DNA of 48,147 nucleotides from a virus, in IMG/VR virus record IMGVR_UViG_3300047471_000431, positions 1 to 48,147 of that record; one strand, given 5' to 3'. The notes under the pieces are model-generated. The model searched no databases. It worked only from the letters and a program-made list of their open reading frames with translations, and was not told the origin of the DNA. Both the position numbers and the translations under genes were made by a program. Within the stretch, counting starts at the first letter, position 1, and each line of letters starts with the position of its first letter. This document shows positions 11,101-17,951 of this stretch, one piece after another.

Positions 11101-12873
11101 GTGAACAAGCATAATTGCTTGGAAAGATGTACCAGATGCAAGCAGATTCTTAATAGCGTCATCCCATGATTTATCTTTTGCAGTTACATTATTCACTTCA
11201 TCCATGTGCTTTTGAACTAAAGCATTATATTTAGCCTGCTCTGCACCAGCAATTTTGATAAGTTCGGTATGTGCCTGCGTAGCGGCAGCTGTTGCACGCA
11301 CAGCTTTCTCATGCTCACGGTAATCAGCTGCGGCAGCTAGCACATCCTTCCGCAACTGATCAACGGTCGTACGGTAAATCTCAATGTGATATCCGAGATT
11401 GTTGAAATTCTCTGCAGCTTTCTTGAGATTCTGCATTTCCTCATCATGCGCAGTTGCTTGGTCCGCCTGAGCCTGCTTAACAGTGTCGTAAGTATCCTTT
11501 AGATCTCTCAAGAGAACGGCAACAGCTAAAATTGCAGCTCCCCAAGCCGCTATAGATATATTTAGCGCATCTACTGCTGCGGCAGCGGACATAACCCACT
11601 TCGTAAGCCCGAAGCCTATAATAACCGTTAATGCCAATCCTAACGTTTTCAGTTCTGAACTGTAAGTTATCGTGCCTTGTGCAAGATCGGCAAATGCTTT
11701 TGCAGTACTTAGTAAGGCCGGTGTTACAGCGTTAGAAAGTTCAATTTCAACCGCGTTCAATCGATCTCTGACTATTTTTAGCTGGCCTGCTGCATCTTCA
11801 GCTTTCTTAGCAACACCGTCTTGAAGTGCGTGTCCGGTACCGTCCATTGCATCTGTGCTGGCTTTCAGCGCACGCGTGGCTAGATCTGTCACATTGCCCA
11901 AGCGTGTCATAACATCTTCGACACGCACACCCTTGAGACCAAGTGCGTCCATGATGGCAATCGTATCTGCACCGGCTTTCTTCTGCTCCGCAAGACCTGC
12001 AGTAAACGAAAGTACAGCTTTGGTCGGATTGTCCTTCCAAGCATCTGTAAATTCTTTTGCAGTTAAACCTGATACTTGAGCGAACAAAGCCAGATGATGA
12101 TTGCTGCCGTTAATAGCTTCACCGATATCCGTAACTACTTTGATCATGCTGGATGAAGACTTCTCAGCACGCAGCCCGGCAGACGCCATAGCCGTAGCCA
12201 TAGCCAATGTCTGGCTTGCTGACATATTAGCCATTGCCGCCACGCCGGACAATGCCAGAGAGAAGTGCAAGACTTCTTCAGTTGTTGTCGGGAATTCTTT
12301 ACTACCGAGAGTGAACACCGCATTCGCAAGAGTTTTGATCTGGTCTTGAGGTATATGCAGGTTGTCTGCAAGACGCACGAACGCCGTTGTCGCCTCATCA
12401 CCGGATAGTTTCGATACGGTACCGATACCGGCAATAGACTCCGTGAACTGCATCAAATTGCTCTTAGAGATACCTAACTGTCCACCAACTTCTGCAATTC
12501 TCGCGAGATCTGCTGCAGCTACGGGTAGTTTTGTGGATAGATCAATAAGACTCTGAGCCATGCGCTCAAACTCGGCATTTGTGCCGGAGACCTTGGTTTG
12601 AATACCAACCATGGCATCCTGGAACTGAATACCAGTGTTGATAACATCCTGGATACCGGAAATGATACGCGTGAATATAAATGCTGCCACAAAGCCGGTA
12701 ACTGCCGACTGCATTTTCTTCATGGTAGCTTCGAGACGATCAAAGGCTGTAGTAGCCTGCTGAGAAGACTTTGATGCAACTGGTCCGATTTGGGCGAGCG
12801 CAGAACCGTAGGCATTGACAGCCGTAATGGCTCCTTGTGCGTTCGTCGTGATGTTGAAAATAATATTCGGCAT
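8200..12873 (-). CDS. Tail tape-measure protein (TP901 type)
   Basis: At 1557 residues this is the largest gene. Residues about 40-340 match the TP901-family core (DAMVGIQTKVSG, LARIAEVGGQLGISKSNL, then MASAGLRAEKS). Hydrophobic segments lie near 405-455 and in a Gly/Ala-rich stretch near 825-885. Long coiled coils rich in Gln and Ala follow (about 1070-1400). The C-terminus has the typical FASGSSYIPRDGYAYLHRGE motif seen in tape-measure proteins. It sets tail length: at about 0.15 nm per residue the tail would be near 230 nm, which is an estimate. It lies 3 nt after the frameshifted chaperone, the usual order. Confidence 0.95.
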   Translation of the reverse strand: MPNIIFNITTNAQGAITAVNAYGSALAQIGPVASKSSQQATTAFDRLEATMKKMQSAVTGFVAAFIFTRIISGIQDVINTGIQFQDAMVGIQTKVSGTNAEFERMAQSLIDLSTKLPVAAADLARIAEVGGQLGISKSNLMQFTESIAGIGTVSKLSGDEATTAFVRLADNLHIPQDQIKTLANAVFTLGSKEFPTTTEEVLHFSLALSGVAAMANMSASQTLAMATAMASAGLRAEKSSSSMIKVVTDIGEAINGSNHHLALFAQVSGLTAKEFTDAWKDNPTKAVLSFTAGLAEQKKAGADTIAIMDALGLKGVRVEDVMTRLGNVTDLATRALKASTDAMDGTGHALQDGVAKKAEDAAGQLKIVRDRLNAVEIELSNAVTPALLSTAKAFADLAQGTITYSSELKTLGLALTVIIGFGLTKWVMSAAAAVDALNISIAAWGAAILAVAVLLRDLKDTYDTVKQAQADQATAHDEEMQNLKKAAENFNNLGYHIEIYRTTVDQLRKDVLAAAADYREHEKAVRATAAATQAHTELIKIAGAEQAKYNALVQKHMDEVNNVTAKDKSWDDAIKNLLASGTSFQAIMLVHGNEIKKQIDLELALGHALNLQDAALLAYIEDARKGKQMVEESSSALIELLKHENDYLQFQREINHVLDVGTDTAKSYYAELVAIASIRSNQAAMNNVNSGGLSPIEILNEVNNNDPTHPGRNLPGENPMISPADMEKIKKQGDELAKASAAAYEREFSHAFDRLFEQFLAKGKITWRDFATFATDMFKPVIDAFTKQIKDGLMKAIVKPLTDWMDTFFNGPDGLFNKMGKFTGALAMAGAGIGGKIGGIGGAITGGAAGAALGLLQAGHPEAAAIAAAVAAVSAIVTVLISKTHLVANEFVQSFQNPFAQALASIVDENNALLASGKQTMQGATDAKTAVEDLWSKFQTAADTFAAKGRDNAIVVNQMYQNMRPLLNQILSDMDKGIATATEQEAAVAALKKQADDLAAAMQIIDKVTGAPTGVDAMEQALQMMSDTGVASSRILEVLGTDITNMNAALIAVGITVPPLIAQFAALQQAQQDAADAAAKLQTAIATQADVENKLADLQQQLADAYQQKLDLLNSKIQAAQTVIDGANSSIISLTASVSAAQKQLGDNVYWTNQYTNAISETQKAYDDAVRKQADLATQIQDLSRQVAEDQFQIIINATKGSVQAVYAQRSLDALKNQFAQQDAASRVTLLQTLQQQLAQSVGDVAQATADLDKAKTDATAQITAQKAALEEQITTQTIQIATLRNTITTEQNQISTLDALAQQTMAYMNILGVAQQSDIDKINATIDQLMKEGLALEDQRTQLELLTGIAAKSADIFHKLALAIAEAGSAADTASGGNGNPYGAPVDTIDKGTGLILPPGTLIIGGVPVGGGLPAGTSTTPGGTTIQPTITTTEDNTNTASGSTVTVQNPPGTNNPPVNTNPNNVWLGLGAFASGSSYIPRDGYAYLHRGEEVIPASRNRGGNTSAGDVHVHFSINAMDGPSVEKSVREQIFPALERMWKTDATRSRTRARSVLGV

Positions 12874-12876
12874 CGT

Positions 12877-14183
12877 TTACTCGGACGGTTGTTCTAGAAA
12901 ATGAAATTCAGGACCTCGATTCTTATTGGACTCTGCCTCAGCAGCCCTTGCATGAGCCTCTTCACGACGTTCATCGTTCTGCCTGTTTAGCTCCGCTTTG
13001 GAAGCAATAAGTTCTGTAACCGTAATAGGGTCCAGCTCTGACTCTACCAGCAGGCCAAGGTCTGCAGAGTTTACTAGTCTAAATAGTCTATCTACAGCAG
13101 GATAGACATTCTCTCTATTGGCGAAGATATCTTCGTTATGCGCATACACATTGTGCGGGCATACTGTTCCACCTTCTATACCATCCACCCCATAGGGCAA
13201 GCTTTCACAAGCTGCCGGACTTCTGCGCAGCCAAGGACAGTGATGCTTATTTGGAGTATTGCTGCGAATAGCATCCTGGGATTCTTTATCCCCCAGTAAT
13301 CTAAAAAGTTCTACGAACGATTCCTCACGCGGACAACTCTCAATTTCATTCGCGTCATTCCACGTCCGTAGAGCTTCAATAGCGCTATCCGCAGCTATAC
13401 GTTTTTTTCCACAAGGTCCGTAAAGATCTTGTCAACCAGCCAGATTTTGTGCCACAACGGAACGCTATCGATCCAGGCAGTTTTATTATCCGATCGGCAT
13501 TCGATACCACTCACGAGAGCGCCGGATATCGATTGGACTGTCGCATCGTAAAGCTTTTCCAGCGTGTTGTAGTTTTCAGCTACCGTCCAGAGATTCTTTT
13601 TCTGAAGATAGCGGTTACGCTTGGATGCCTTATATTCGCGATACTGGGCCTCTGTAGGCTGCACGTAAGAATGAACCATCTCAATGTCCGCAATTGTATC
13701 GGTGATCTCGTCATAGATCGGCTGATGCGTTACAACGGCATTCAGGACAGTCGCATCGACATTGATATCAAATTCGGTGCTGTCTTCAGCTTCAATAGGC
13801 TCGCTGCGCAGACCCCCAAATGTGTGTTCGACAACACTCGGCTTGAGATTCGGATTGTTATCAAAGAACCGGCGCTGCTGATCCGGTGTGCCGGTCGCAT
13901 TGGACATTCTTACGAAATGATCATTGAAAAGAGATGCATAGACAGAGTTATCGGCATTCTCGATCTCCAAGTCACGTTTCGTGCGCCGGTAACCCGCAAC
14001 AATCTTACTCAGTACATCCTTCAGCTCTTCAGGCTTGTAAGGAGACATGAATACATAGACAGTCGGACTCTTTGCACCTTGCTTCAATTCAAGCGGATAT
14101 GCTGTAACTGCGGCAAGATCGAGAAGTGGTTTCTTATTTTTCCAGGTAATGGATTGGACAGTGGTCGGGGAGACAGTAGACAT
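12877..14183 (-). CDS. Tail assembly chaperone, long product made by -1 frameshift (G-GT type)
   Basis: The zero frame runs from ATG 14183 to a TAG at 13397-13395. The heptamer A AAA AAC lies at 13407-13401, four codons from that stop and in the correct phase. A -1 slip continues with CGT at 13401-13399 and stays open to the stop at 12879-12877, giving about 435 residues. The stretch 13200-12877 has no good start of its own (only TTG), so it is the C-terminal T part, not a separate gene. It contains several Cys residues (CPREE, HHCPW, CPHN) and a charged helical end. Long and short products are made in a set ratio to load the tape measure in lambda-like phages. Frame and order strongly support this reading. 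Confidence 0.85.
13395..14183 (-). CDS. Tail assembly chaperone, short zero-frame product (G type)
   Basis: The 262-residue product is soluble and mixed helical, with no TM or signal. It follows the tail-tube gene and precedes the tape measure, the invariant place of tail chaperones. Its last codons GTG GAA AAA AAC GTA TAG contain the slippery site that yields the longer fusion. The protein is longer than lambda gpG (about 140 residues), as in many environmental siphophages. Sequence alone does not give a named family; the call rests on position plus the frameshift site. Confidence 0.8.
   Translation of the reverse strand: MSTVSPTTVQSITWKNKKPLLDLAAVTAYPLELKQGAKSPTVYVFMSPYKPEELKDVLSKIVAGYRRTKRDLEIENADNSVYASLFNDHFVRMSNATGTPDQQRRFFDNNPNLKPSVVEHTFGGLRSEPIEAEDSTEFDINVDATVLNAVVTHQPIYDEITDTIADIEMVHSYVQPTEAQYREYKASKRNRYLQKKNLWTVAENYNTLEKLYDATVQSISGALVSGIECRSDNKTAWIDSVPLWHKIWLVDKIFTDLVEKNV
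13401..13407 (-). promoter_or_regulatory. Programmed -1 frameshift site A AAA AAC
   Basis: On the minus strand the seven bases AAAAAAC are in the X XXY YYZ phase relative to the upstream gene. The zero frame stops 4 nt downstream (TAG), and the -1 frame is open for 174 codons. A weak downstream AGCGCT palindrome is present, but no clear stimulator structure is seen. Confidence 0.85.
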
Positions 14184-14265
14184 GAGTTACTCCAAGTGGC
14201 CCTAGCTGGGCGAGTTGAATTTGCCGGATTTTTAAGGAATCCGGCAAAACCTTTGCAAACCAGAG

Positions 14266-14706
14266 TTATATGATACGACGAGTTAGCTGACCGGCTACGG
14301 TAAATGTAACCTGAGCTTCCAAGTTTGCACCGTGAGCGCCCTGAAGAATCTTATAGCTCGACAGAACAGCTGCACCGCTGAATCGCGGATTGGTTGCACT
14401 GACTGAACTGCTAGCATCCGCGCCAACTTCAATACCAAACGGTGTATGAGCTGCACCGAAACCGCTGCTACCGAGAAGACCGGAAATCGTCGCATCGACC
14501 TTGGCTGAAGCAAAATCCTGCAGGAATGTAGCCTGCACAGACCAGCTTTCCAGCCCAGAGATCATCTTCAGAACATTATCGCCGTGTGTATCGTTCGGAA
14601 GAGTTGCAACCGTTGTATCGAGAGTAATGTCACGTGCATGGTCAGAAAGGTTCACACCACCAATACCGATGAACCCGTTCTTCCAGCAACCGAAGCCGTT
14701 GGCCAT
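14266..14706 (-). CDS. Major tail (tube) protein
   Basis: The 146-residue protein has the compact beta-rich composition of tail-tube subunits. It starts MANGFGCWKNGFIGIGGVN, has a DHARDITLD strand typical of the long hairpin region, and ends in a regular strand pattern (ANLEAQVTFTVAGQLTRR). It lies directly before the tail chaperone, as tube genes do. An AGGAG site is 12 nt before the ATG. It would polymerise into the tail tube around the tape measure. The size is slightly small for the family. Confidence 0.8.
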   Translation of the reverse strand: MANGFGCWKNGFIGIGGVNLSDHARDITLDTTVATLPNDTHGDNVLKMISGLESWSVQATFLQDFASAKVDATISGLLGSSGFGAAHTPFGIEVGADASSSVSATNPRFSGAAVLSSYKILQGAHGANLEAQVTFTVAGQLTRRII

Positions 14707-14790
14707 AAAATTTTTCTACTCCTAATCGTTACAACAGGGAGGCGTGCTGCGTGCCTGCGCCGCAATGATGCGGTAAAAAGGCAAGTATGC

Positions 14791-14796
14791 AGTATA
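14791..14796 (-). promoter_or_regulatory. Candidate late promoter (-10 TATACT) for the tail block
   Basis: The 109-nt gap before the tail-tube gene contains TATACT on the minus strand at 14796-14791 but no good -35. A short hairpin (CCGCA-TCAT-TGCGG) follows in the leader. An extra promoter for the abundant tube protein is plausible. Confidence 0.4.
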
Positions 14797-14815
14797 GTCA
14801 CGGGCTGGAAGAAGA

Positions 14816-15217
14816 TTATTTGGCCAAGTCTATAAGCCAGATACGGTAGGTCTTAATTGCACCTTTGTACCAGCGTAGTAGCTGCTCATGAAACAGTTTC
14901 GATGCCGGATAGTATCGGAAAGTCTCAAGAGTACTTCTGTCAAGCCATTCTTGCCAACGATGCTGAAAAGCAATTCCTGCGGTAATAAGATCCTCGTGCA
15001 GTTGTTTTTTATTCTTCGTGATGTAAAACTTATCGAGAACGGCAGATATATCCTTAGAGAGCAGGAGTCCAGCCTCGTATAAAACTATATGTCCAGATGG
15101 GATATTCCAGTCACCGGCCTCGAAACATTCCATCATGTCTACGGTAAAGTCTCTAAGATGCCTGATTACTAGGTATAACACGTTAGGATCTAATCGCTTG
15201 AGCTTGGAACTCTGCAT
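14816..15217 (-). CDS. Unknown protein in the neck/tail-completion cluster
   Basis: I place the start at ATG 15217, which follows AGGAAG and gives 133 residues; longer starts would run far into the previous gene. The two genes overlap by 35 nt in different frames. The protein is helical and charged (WQEWLDRSTLETFRYYPASKLF) with no TM or known motif. It lies between tail terminator and tail tube, so it probably helps tail completion. Family not recognised. Confidence 0.65.
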   Translation of the reverse strand: MQSSKLKRLDPNVLYLVIRHLRDFTVDMMECFEAGDWNIPSGHIVLYEAGLLLSKDISAVLDKFYITKNKKQLHEDLITAGIAFQHRWQEWLDRSTLETFRYYPASKLFHEQLLRWYKGAIKTYRIWLIDLAK

Positions 15218-15584
15218 AGAAAGTTTTACTTCCTGTCTCACCGCGCTGCATGACTGCTGGGCCGTTAATCTTGAAGATATCTGTATATTCCACGCCATTT
15301 ATTGTGGTATCCCCAAGCCCGTCTAATAGATCAATAATACTTAGTATATTCATCAATGCAGTCTGCGCCGATGTATGTCTGGATAAAATTTGGAATCTGG
15401 AAGTGTCGAATTTGATACCGCCAGGATTAGCCTGTTTCCCGTGTGTTCTAGTGCTGCGTCTATCATATTCAATGATAGCAATTTGATTAATCGGTTGCGC
15501 AGCTAGCTCATAGATAGTAATCGGAGTTACACCTTGCCCTATTAAATAGGTATATATGTCTGCTCCAATGTTAGGCGCTCCCAC
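15183..15584 (-). CDS. Tail terminator / minor capsid-like protein
   Basis: The 133-residue product begins at GTG 15584 with a strong AGGAG site 9 nt upstream. Its opening (GADIYTYLIGQGV) and the strand-turn INQIAIIEYDRR, followed by FQILSRHTSAQTALMNILSIIDLLDG, match the pattern of the tail terminator or Minor_capsid_3 family (a YL..G helix, an IAIYEY strand, then a helix with an alternating Ala pattern). Tail terminators cap the tube and dock it to the head. The start overlaps the end of the Cys-rich gene by 14 nt. Confidence 0.65.
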   Translation of the reverse strand: MGAPNIGADIYTYLIGQGVTPITIYELAAQPINQIAIIEYDRRSTRTHGKQANPGGIKFDTSRFQILSRHTSAQTALMNILSIIDLLDGLGDTTINGVEYTDIFKINGPAVMQRGETGSKTFYAEFQAQAIRS

Positions 15585-15723
15585 TATCGTCGTCTCCTAG
15601 GAAAGTCTTCACAGATAGCCATCTTACGCCCGCGTCACATACACAGCAGGATTCACATCCCCAACATCGGACGCAGATATACTCAGATTCATGGAAATCA
15701 CAATCCAGACAAGTCGATACCAC
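15571..15723 (-). CDS. 50-residue cysteine-rich zinc-ribbon-like protein
   Basis: A GTG directly after the stop of the gp10-like gene (TAA then GTG) opens a 50-codon frame ending at TAA 15573-15571. It contains eight Cys: CLDC, then CVRCWGCESCCVC, with an intervening His. Spacing of CxxC pairs fits one or two zinc sites. The next gene starts inside it with its own ribosome site. Translation probably depends on coupling to the upstream stop. The gene is small, but the Cys pattern and tight packing make chance unlikely. Function unknown; a connector-assembly factor is a guess. Confidence 0.6.
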   Translation of the reverse strand: MVSTCLDCDFHESEYICVRCWGCESCCVCDAGVRWLSVKTFLGDDDSGSA

Positions 15724-16146
15724 TTACCTATATGTCCTTTCAATGTCATCTACTAATTCCTGCAGGGTTTCTGAAGCACCTTCCGGTAAATCTTCTGCAA
15801 TATCCAGCATGTGAGCTTCTACAAACTTCGGACCCGATCCCGGCAATGTATATTTGCGATCCCGTAAATCGTCATGCACATAAGCCGCGTAGTCCACAAA
15901 TCCGCCAGCCGGTGTCTCTCCACCGTAGATGACAGCATACCCCTCTTGTACGGCTTCCACGCGCCCTGTAGAGCGCAAAGCCCCGGTATCCTTCGGGCAC
16001 GTTGGATAACTGCCATACAGCGAATCGTAGAGAACTTTATTTGCGATGATCTTTGAAGACTGTTTCGCTGCAATAGGAATCCCATTAACCAGTGCCTTGA
16101 TACCAGCTACAATGCTATCAATATTGTGGGTAATTTTGACTGCCAT
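15724..16146 (-). CDS. HK97 gp10-like neck/tail-completion protein
   Basis: The 140-residue product has the hallmark order of the HK97-gp10 family: an N-terminal helix, CPKDTGALRSTGRVE, a GYAVIYGGE strand, DYAAYVHDD, then PKFVEAHMLD and an acidic helix. These proteins join the head connector to the tail. Its ATG shares the A of the upstream TAA (TAATG), so it is coupled to the gene at 16146-16505. Confidence 0.8.
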   Translation of the reverse strand: MAVKITHNIDSIVAGIKALVNGIPIAAKQSSKIIANKVLYDSLYGSYPTCPKDTGALRSTGRVEAVQEGYAVIYGGETPAGGFVDYAAYVHDDLRDRKYTLPGSGPKFVEAHMLDIAEDLPEGASETLQELVDDIERTYR

Positions 16147-16505
16147 TAGAGTATCGCTTTGTATAGAGTCGTGCCACTGCTGCGCAGTTCAGAGGAACTA
16201 TCGACATGCAAAATACGAAATGCGCCGGATACCGCTTCTGGATTGGTCACCACACTGGTACCTAAGTAGAGATAACCACCTATTGCAAATGCAGTTTGCG
16301 TGGAATACACTATAGAATGACCGAGATCCTCATCCCCGCGCATATTCTGGAACTTAACTACCTTACTCTCGAAACGCACTCCGTTATTCGTTGCTGGGTC
16401 CAATACAACCGGAGCTGCGAAGACGGGATCTCCATAGACACCGTACGATCCTGTAGGTGCCCAGTATGTCGCCACGGCATTCATGGCTGCAGTAAACAAC
16501 GACAT
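16146..16505 (-). CDS. Head-tail joining (head-closure-like) protein
   Basis: The 119-residue protein is beta-rich, with FESKVVKFQNMRGDEDLGHSI in the middle and a C-terminal strand pair (GAFRILHVDSSSELRSSGT), in line with head-closure or stopper proteins. It sits between the connector-type and gp10-like genes. No direct family match is visible; the call rests mostly on order and size. Confidence 0.6.
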   Translation of the reverse strand: MSLFTAAMNAVATYWAPTGSYGVYGDPVFAAPVVLDPATNNGVRFESKVVKFQNMRGDEDLGHSIVYSTQTAFAIGGYLYLGTSVVTNPEAVSGAFRILHVDSSSELRSSGTTLYKAIL

Positions 16506-16515
16506 TTAGCTCCTC

Positions 16516-16938
16516 TTAATCCTTAGTAAGATGTCGCGTAAAATTCTTACTATCTTCACGCGGAGCGGCACGGAAAGTCCCGCGAGGTATGCCAAGATTA
16601 GCTAGAAAGCTACTGCGATCGAGAACAAGAACTTGCTGCCCGTATACCGTTAGATTCAAACCTTTTCCCCACGCTGTTGTAACAGAATATGGGAAACTGT
16701 GCTGTTCACCGTCCCCGACCTTGGATCGGATAGCAACCGGATCTCGAATGTCGGCAAAGTGAGCGGCTAGCCAGCGTTCTATCTCGAACAACTCAGCATC
16801 ACTTAATGGTGGATTTGCAGCACTTGCCGGGATAACATTGGTTAGAATATTAGCCACATTGATAAACGCACCTAGAGTGGTATCATCAAGAGCTGTAGAG
16901 AAAATTGCGCGGAGATCGGTTACAGTTATACGTGCCAT
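16516..16938 (-). CDS. Head-tail connector protein
   Basis: With the start at ATG 16938 (MARITVTDLRAIF) the protein has 140 residues. A TTG further upstream has no better ribosome site. The pattern of an N-terminal helix, then LSDAELFEIERWLAAHFADI, is typical of connector (gp6/gp15-like) proteins, which are helical bundles under the portal. The C-terminal part (VLVLDRSSFLANLGIPRGTF) is extended. The neighbours are all neck proteins. Confidence 0.65.
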   Translation of the reverse strand: MARITVTDLRAIFSTALDDTTLGAFINVANILTNVIPASAANPPLSDAELFEIERWLAAHFADIRDPVAIRSKVGDGEQHSFPYSVTTAWGKGLNLTVYGQQVLVLDRSSFLANLGIPRGTFRAAPREDSKNFTRHLTKD

Positions 16939-16987
16939 GAGTGACAGTATGAATCCACGCCACTCACGGCACAATTTGGTGGGAGTT

Positions 16988-17515
16988 TTAGCTGCTAATT
17001 GTAACTATTCCACCACCTTCGCCGCTGCGATCCAATTTCGGTGTAGCAGCTTGCGCAACAAGAACTGTCCTGCGAGTTTCGATTGCAGTAATAACATCCT
17101 CGCGTGGGGCCGCAGCTTCGCATTCGAGATTAAAAATGCGATCCAGCTCTTCGGTAGTCTTGATACCAGATATGTATTCCAGAGCTTTTTTCTTGCTCAG
17201 CTTATCGATATCGAACTTGATATCCTTTTTCTGGGTATTTTCGGCTATCGTTACAGGTGGCATACTAGGAAGCTTTTCAGTTTTCACGGCGGTACTTGTC
17301 GGTGGATCGCTGATGGTTGCTTGTCCAACAATTGTCTTCGTGACACTTGCAGGATCTGGCGAACCGTCACCACGAACGACTACCATCCGCCACTTGTTTG
17401 CAGCTAGTTCGGAGGGTAGTGGAACAAAATCATACGGCGCTCTGTGTAATTTCATTACACCTTCAGCATCTGGCCGGGAAATCGCTCCTGAGAGGAGCCG
17501 ATAAATTATTGCCAT
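16988..17515 (-). CDS. Unknown virion-region protein
   Basis: The 175-residue product starts at ATG 17515 after AAGGAA. The middle (about 55-95) is rich in Pro, Thr and Lys and likely disordered. The C-terminal half has a small helical motif (DIDKLSKKKALEYISGI, then TTEELDRIFNLE) like a short peptide-binding or assembly domain. It is the first gene driven by the minus promoter at 17551-17559. A head-associated role is inferred only from place. Confidence 0.6.
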   Translation of the reverse strand: MAIIYRLLSGAISRPDAEGVMKLHRAPYDFVPLPSELAANKWRMVVVRGDGSPDPASVTKTIVGQATISDPPTSTAVKTEKLPSMPPVTIAENTQKKDIKFDIDKLSKKKALEYISGIKTTEELDRIFNLECEAAAPREDVITAIETRRTVLVAQAATPKLDRSGEGGGIVTISS

Positions 17516-17531
17516 GGGATTCCTTTTTTAT

Positions 17532-17560
17532 TTGACATACAGAACAGCTGAGTATAGCAT
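17532..17560. promoter_or_regulatory. Overlapping divergent promoters
   Basis: On the plus strand TTGACA (17532-17537) lies 17 nt before TAGCAT (17555-17560), facing the gene at 17587. On the minus strand TGC-TATACT (17559-17551) is an extended -10 facing the connector operon. The two -10 elements share bases, so RNA polymerase can use only one at a time. Confidence 0.65.
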
Positions 17561-17586
17561 ATCTTTCGAAGGAGACAGGAACCTAA

Positions 17587-17901
17587 ATGATGTATTCGAA
17601 AGGACCGTACAGAGTAACCGGTTTGGATACTCCAGGCATGAAAGTTATAAATAGCGCTACCGGTGAAATTGTTGCTGCGGCGAGCACATACGCTCTCGGA
17701 GAAGATACAGGTACCGGTAATGCCATTATCCTCTCCAAAGCACCGCAGATGTTCGAGTTGATCGAGCAGTTGTACAGATTCATGCAACGTAATGGCATTG
17801 CAGGCTATGAGGGTAGTCAGCTTGCCATTCTCCGGTTTATGATTGCCCAAGCAGGCGACATTATTGAAGTCGCGAATCGTGAATATCAGGAGAATACATA
17901 A
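17587..17901 (+). CDS. Small unknown gene inverted within the late block
   Basis: The 104-residue protein is the only plus-strand gene inside the structural operon. It has its own promoter and AAGGAGA ribosome site and is closed by a terminator hairpin. The first half is beta-like (YRVTGLDTPGMKVINSATG); the second half has GNAIILSKAPQMFELIEQL, reminiscent of the NA.LI..AP.LLEAL motif of many small phage proteins, then a helix. Function unknown. An independent cassette (moron-like) is a fair guess. Confidence 0.75.
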   Translation: MMYSKGPYRVTGLDTPGMKVINSATGEIVAAASTYALGEDTGTGNAIILSKAPQMFELIEQLYRFMQRNGIAGYEGSQLAILRFMIAQAGDIIEVANREYQENT

Positions 17902-17902
17902 C

Positions 17903-17931
17903 AAAAAAGGGGAGGCATTTAGCCTCCCCTT
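17903..17931 (-). terminator. Terminator after the major capsid gene
   Basis: A 10-bp perfect stem (AAGGGGAGGC with GCCTCCCCTT) and a 5-nt loop are followed on the minus strand by six T. This ends transcription from the capsid gene. On the plus strand it follows the gene at 17587-17901 by a few bases but lacks a T run, so it would act weakly there. Confidence 0.85.
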
Positions 17932-17951
17932 AATCTTTACAACTCAGCTAT

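Noticed and set aside
12877-13200. A separate 107-codon gene before the tape measure
   Set aside because: It has only a TTG start without ribosome site, and the frame is open upstream to the frameshift site; it is the end of the chaperone fusion.
13449-14273. A 274-codon frame on the plus strand
   Set aside because: It lies fully opposite the tail chaperone gene, has no ribosome site and no recognisable protein pattern.
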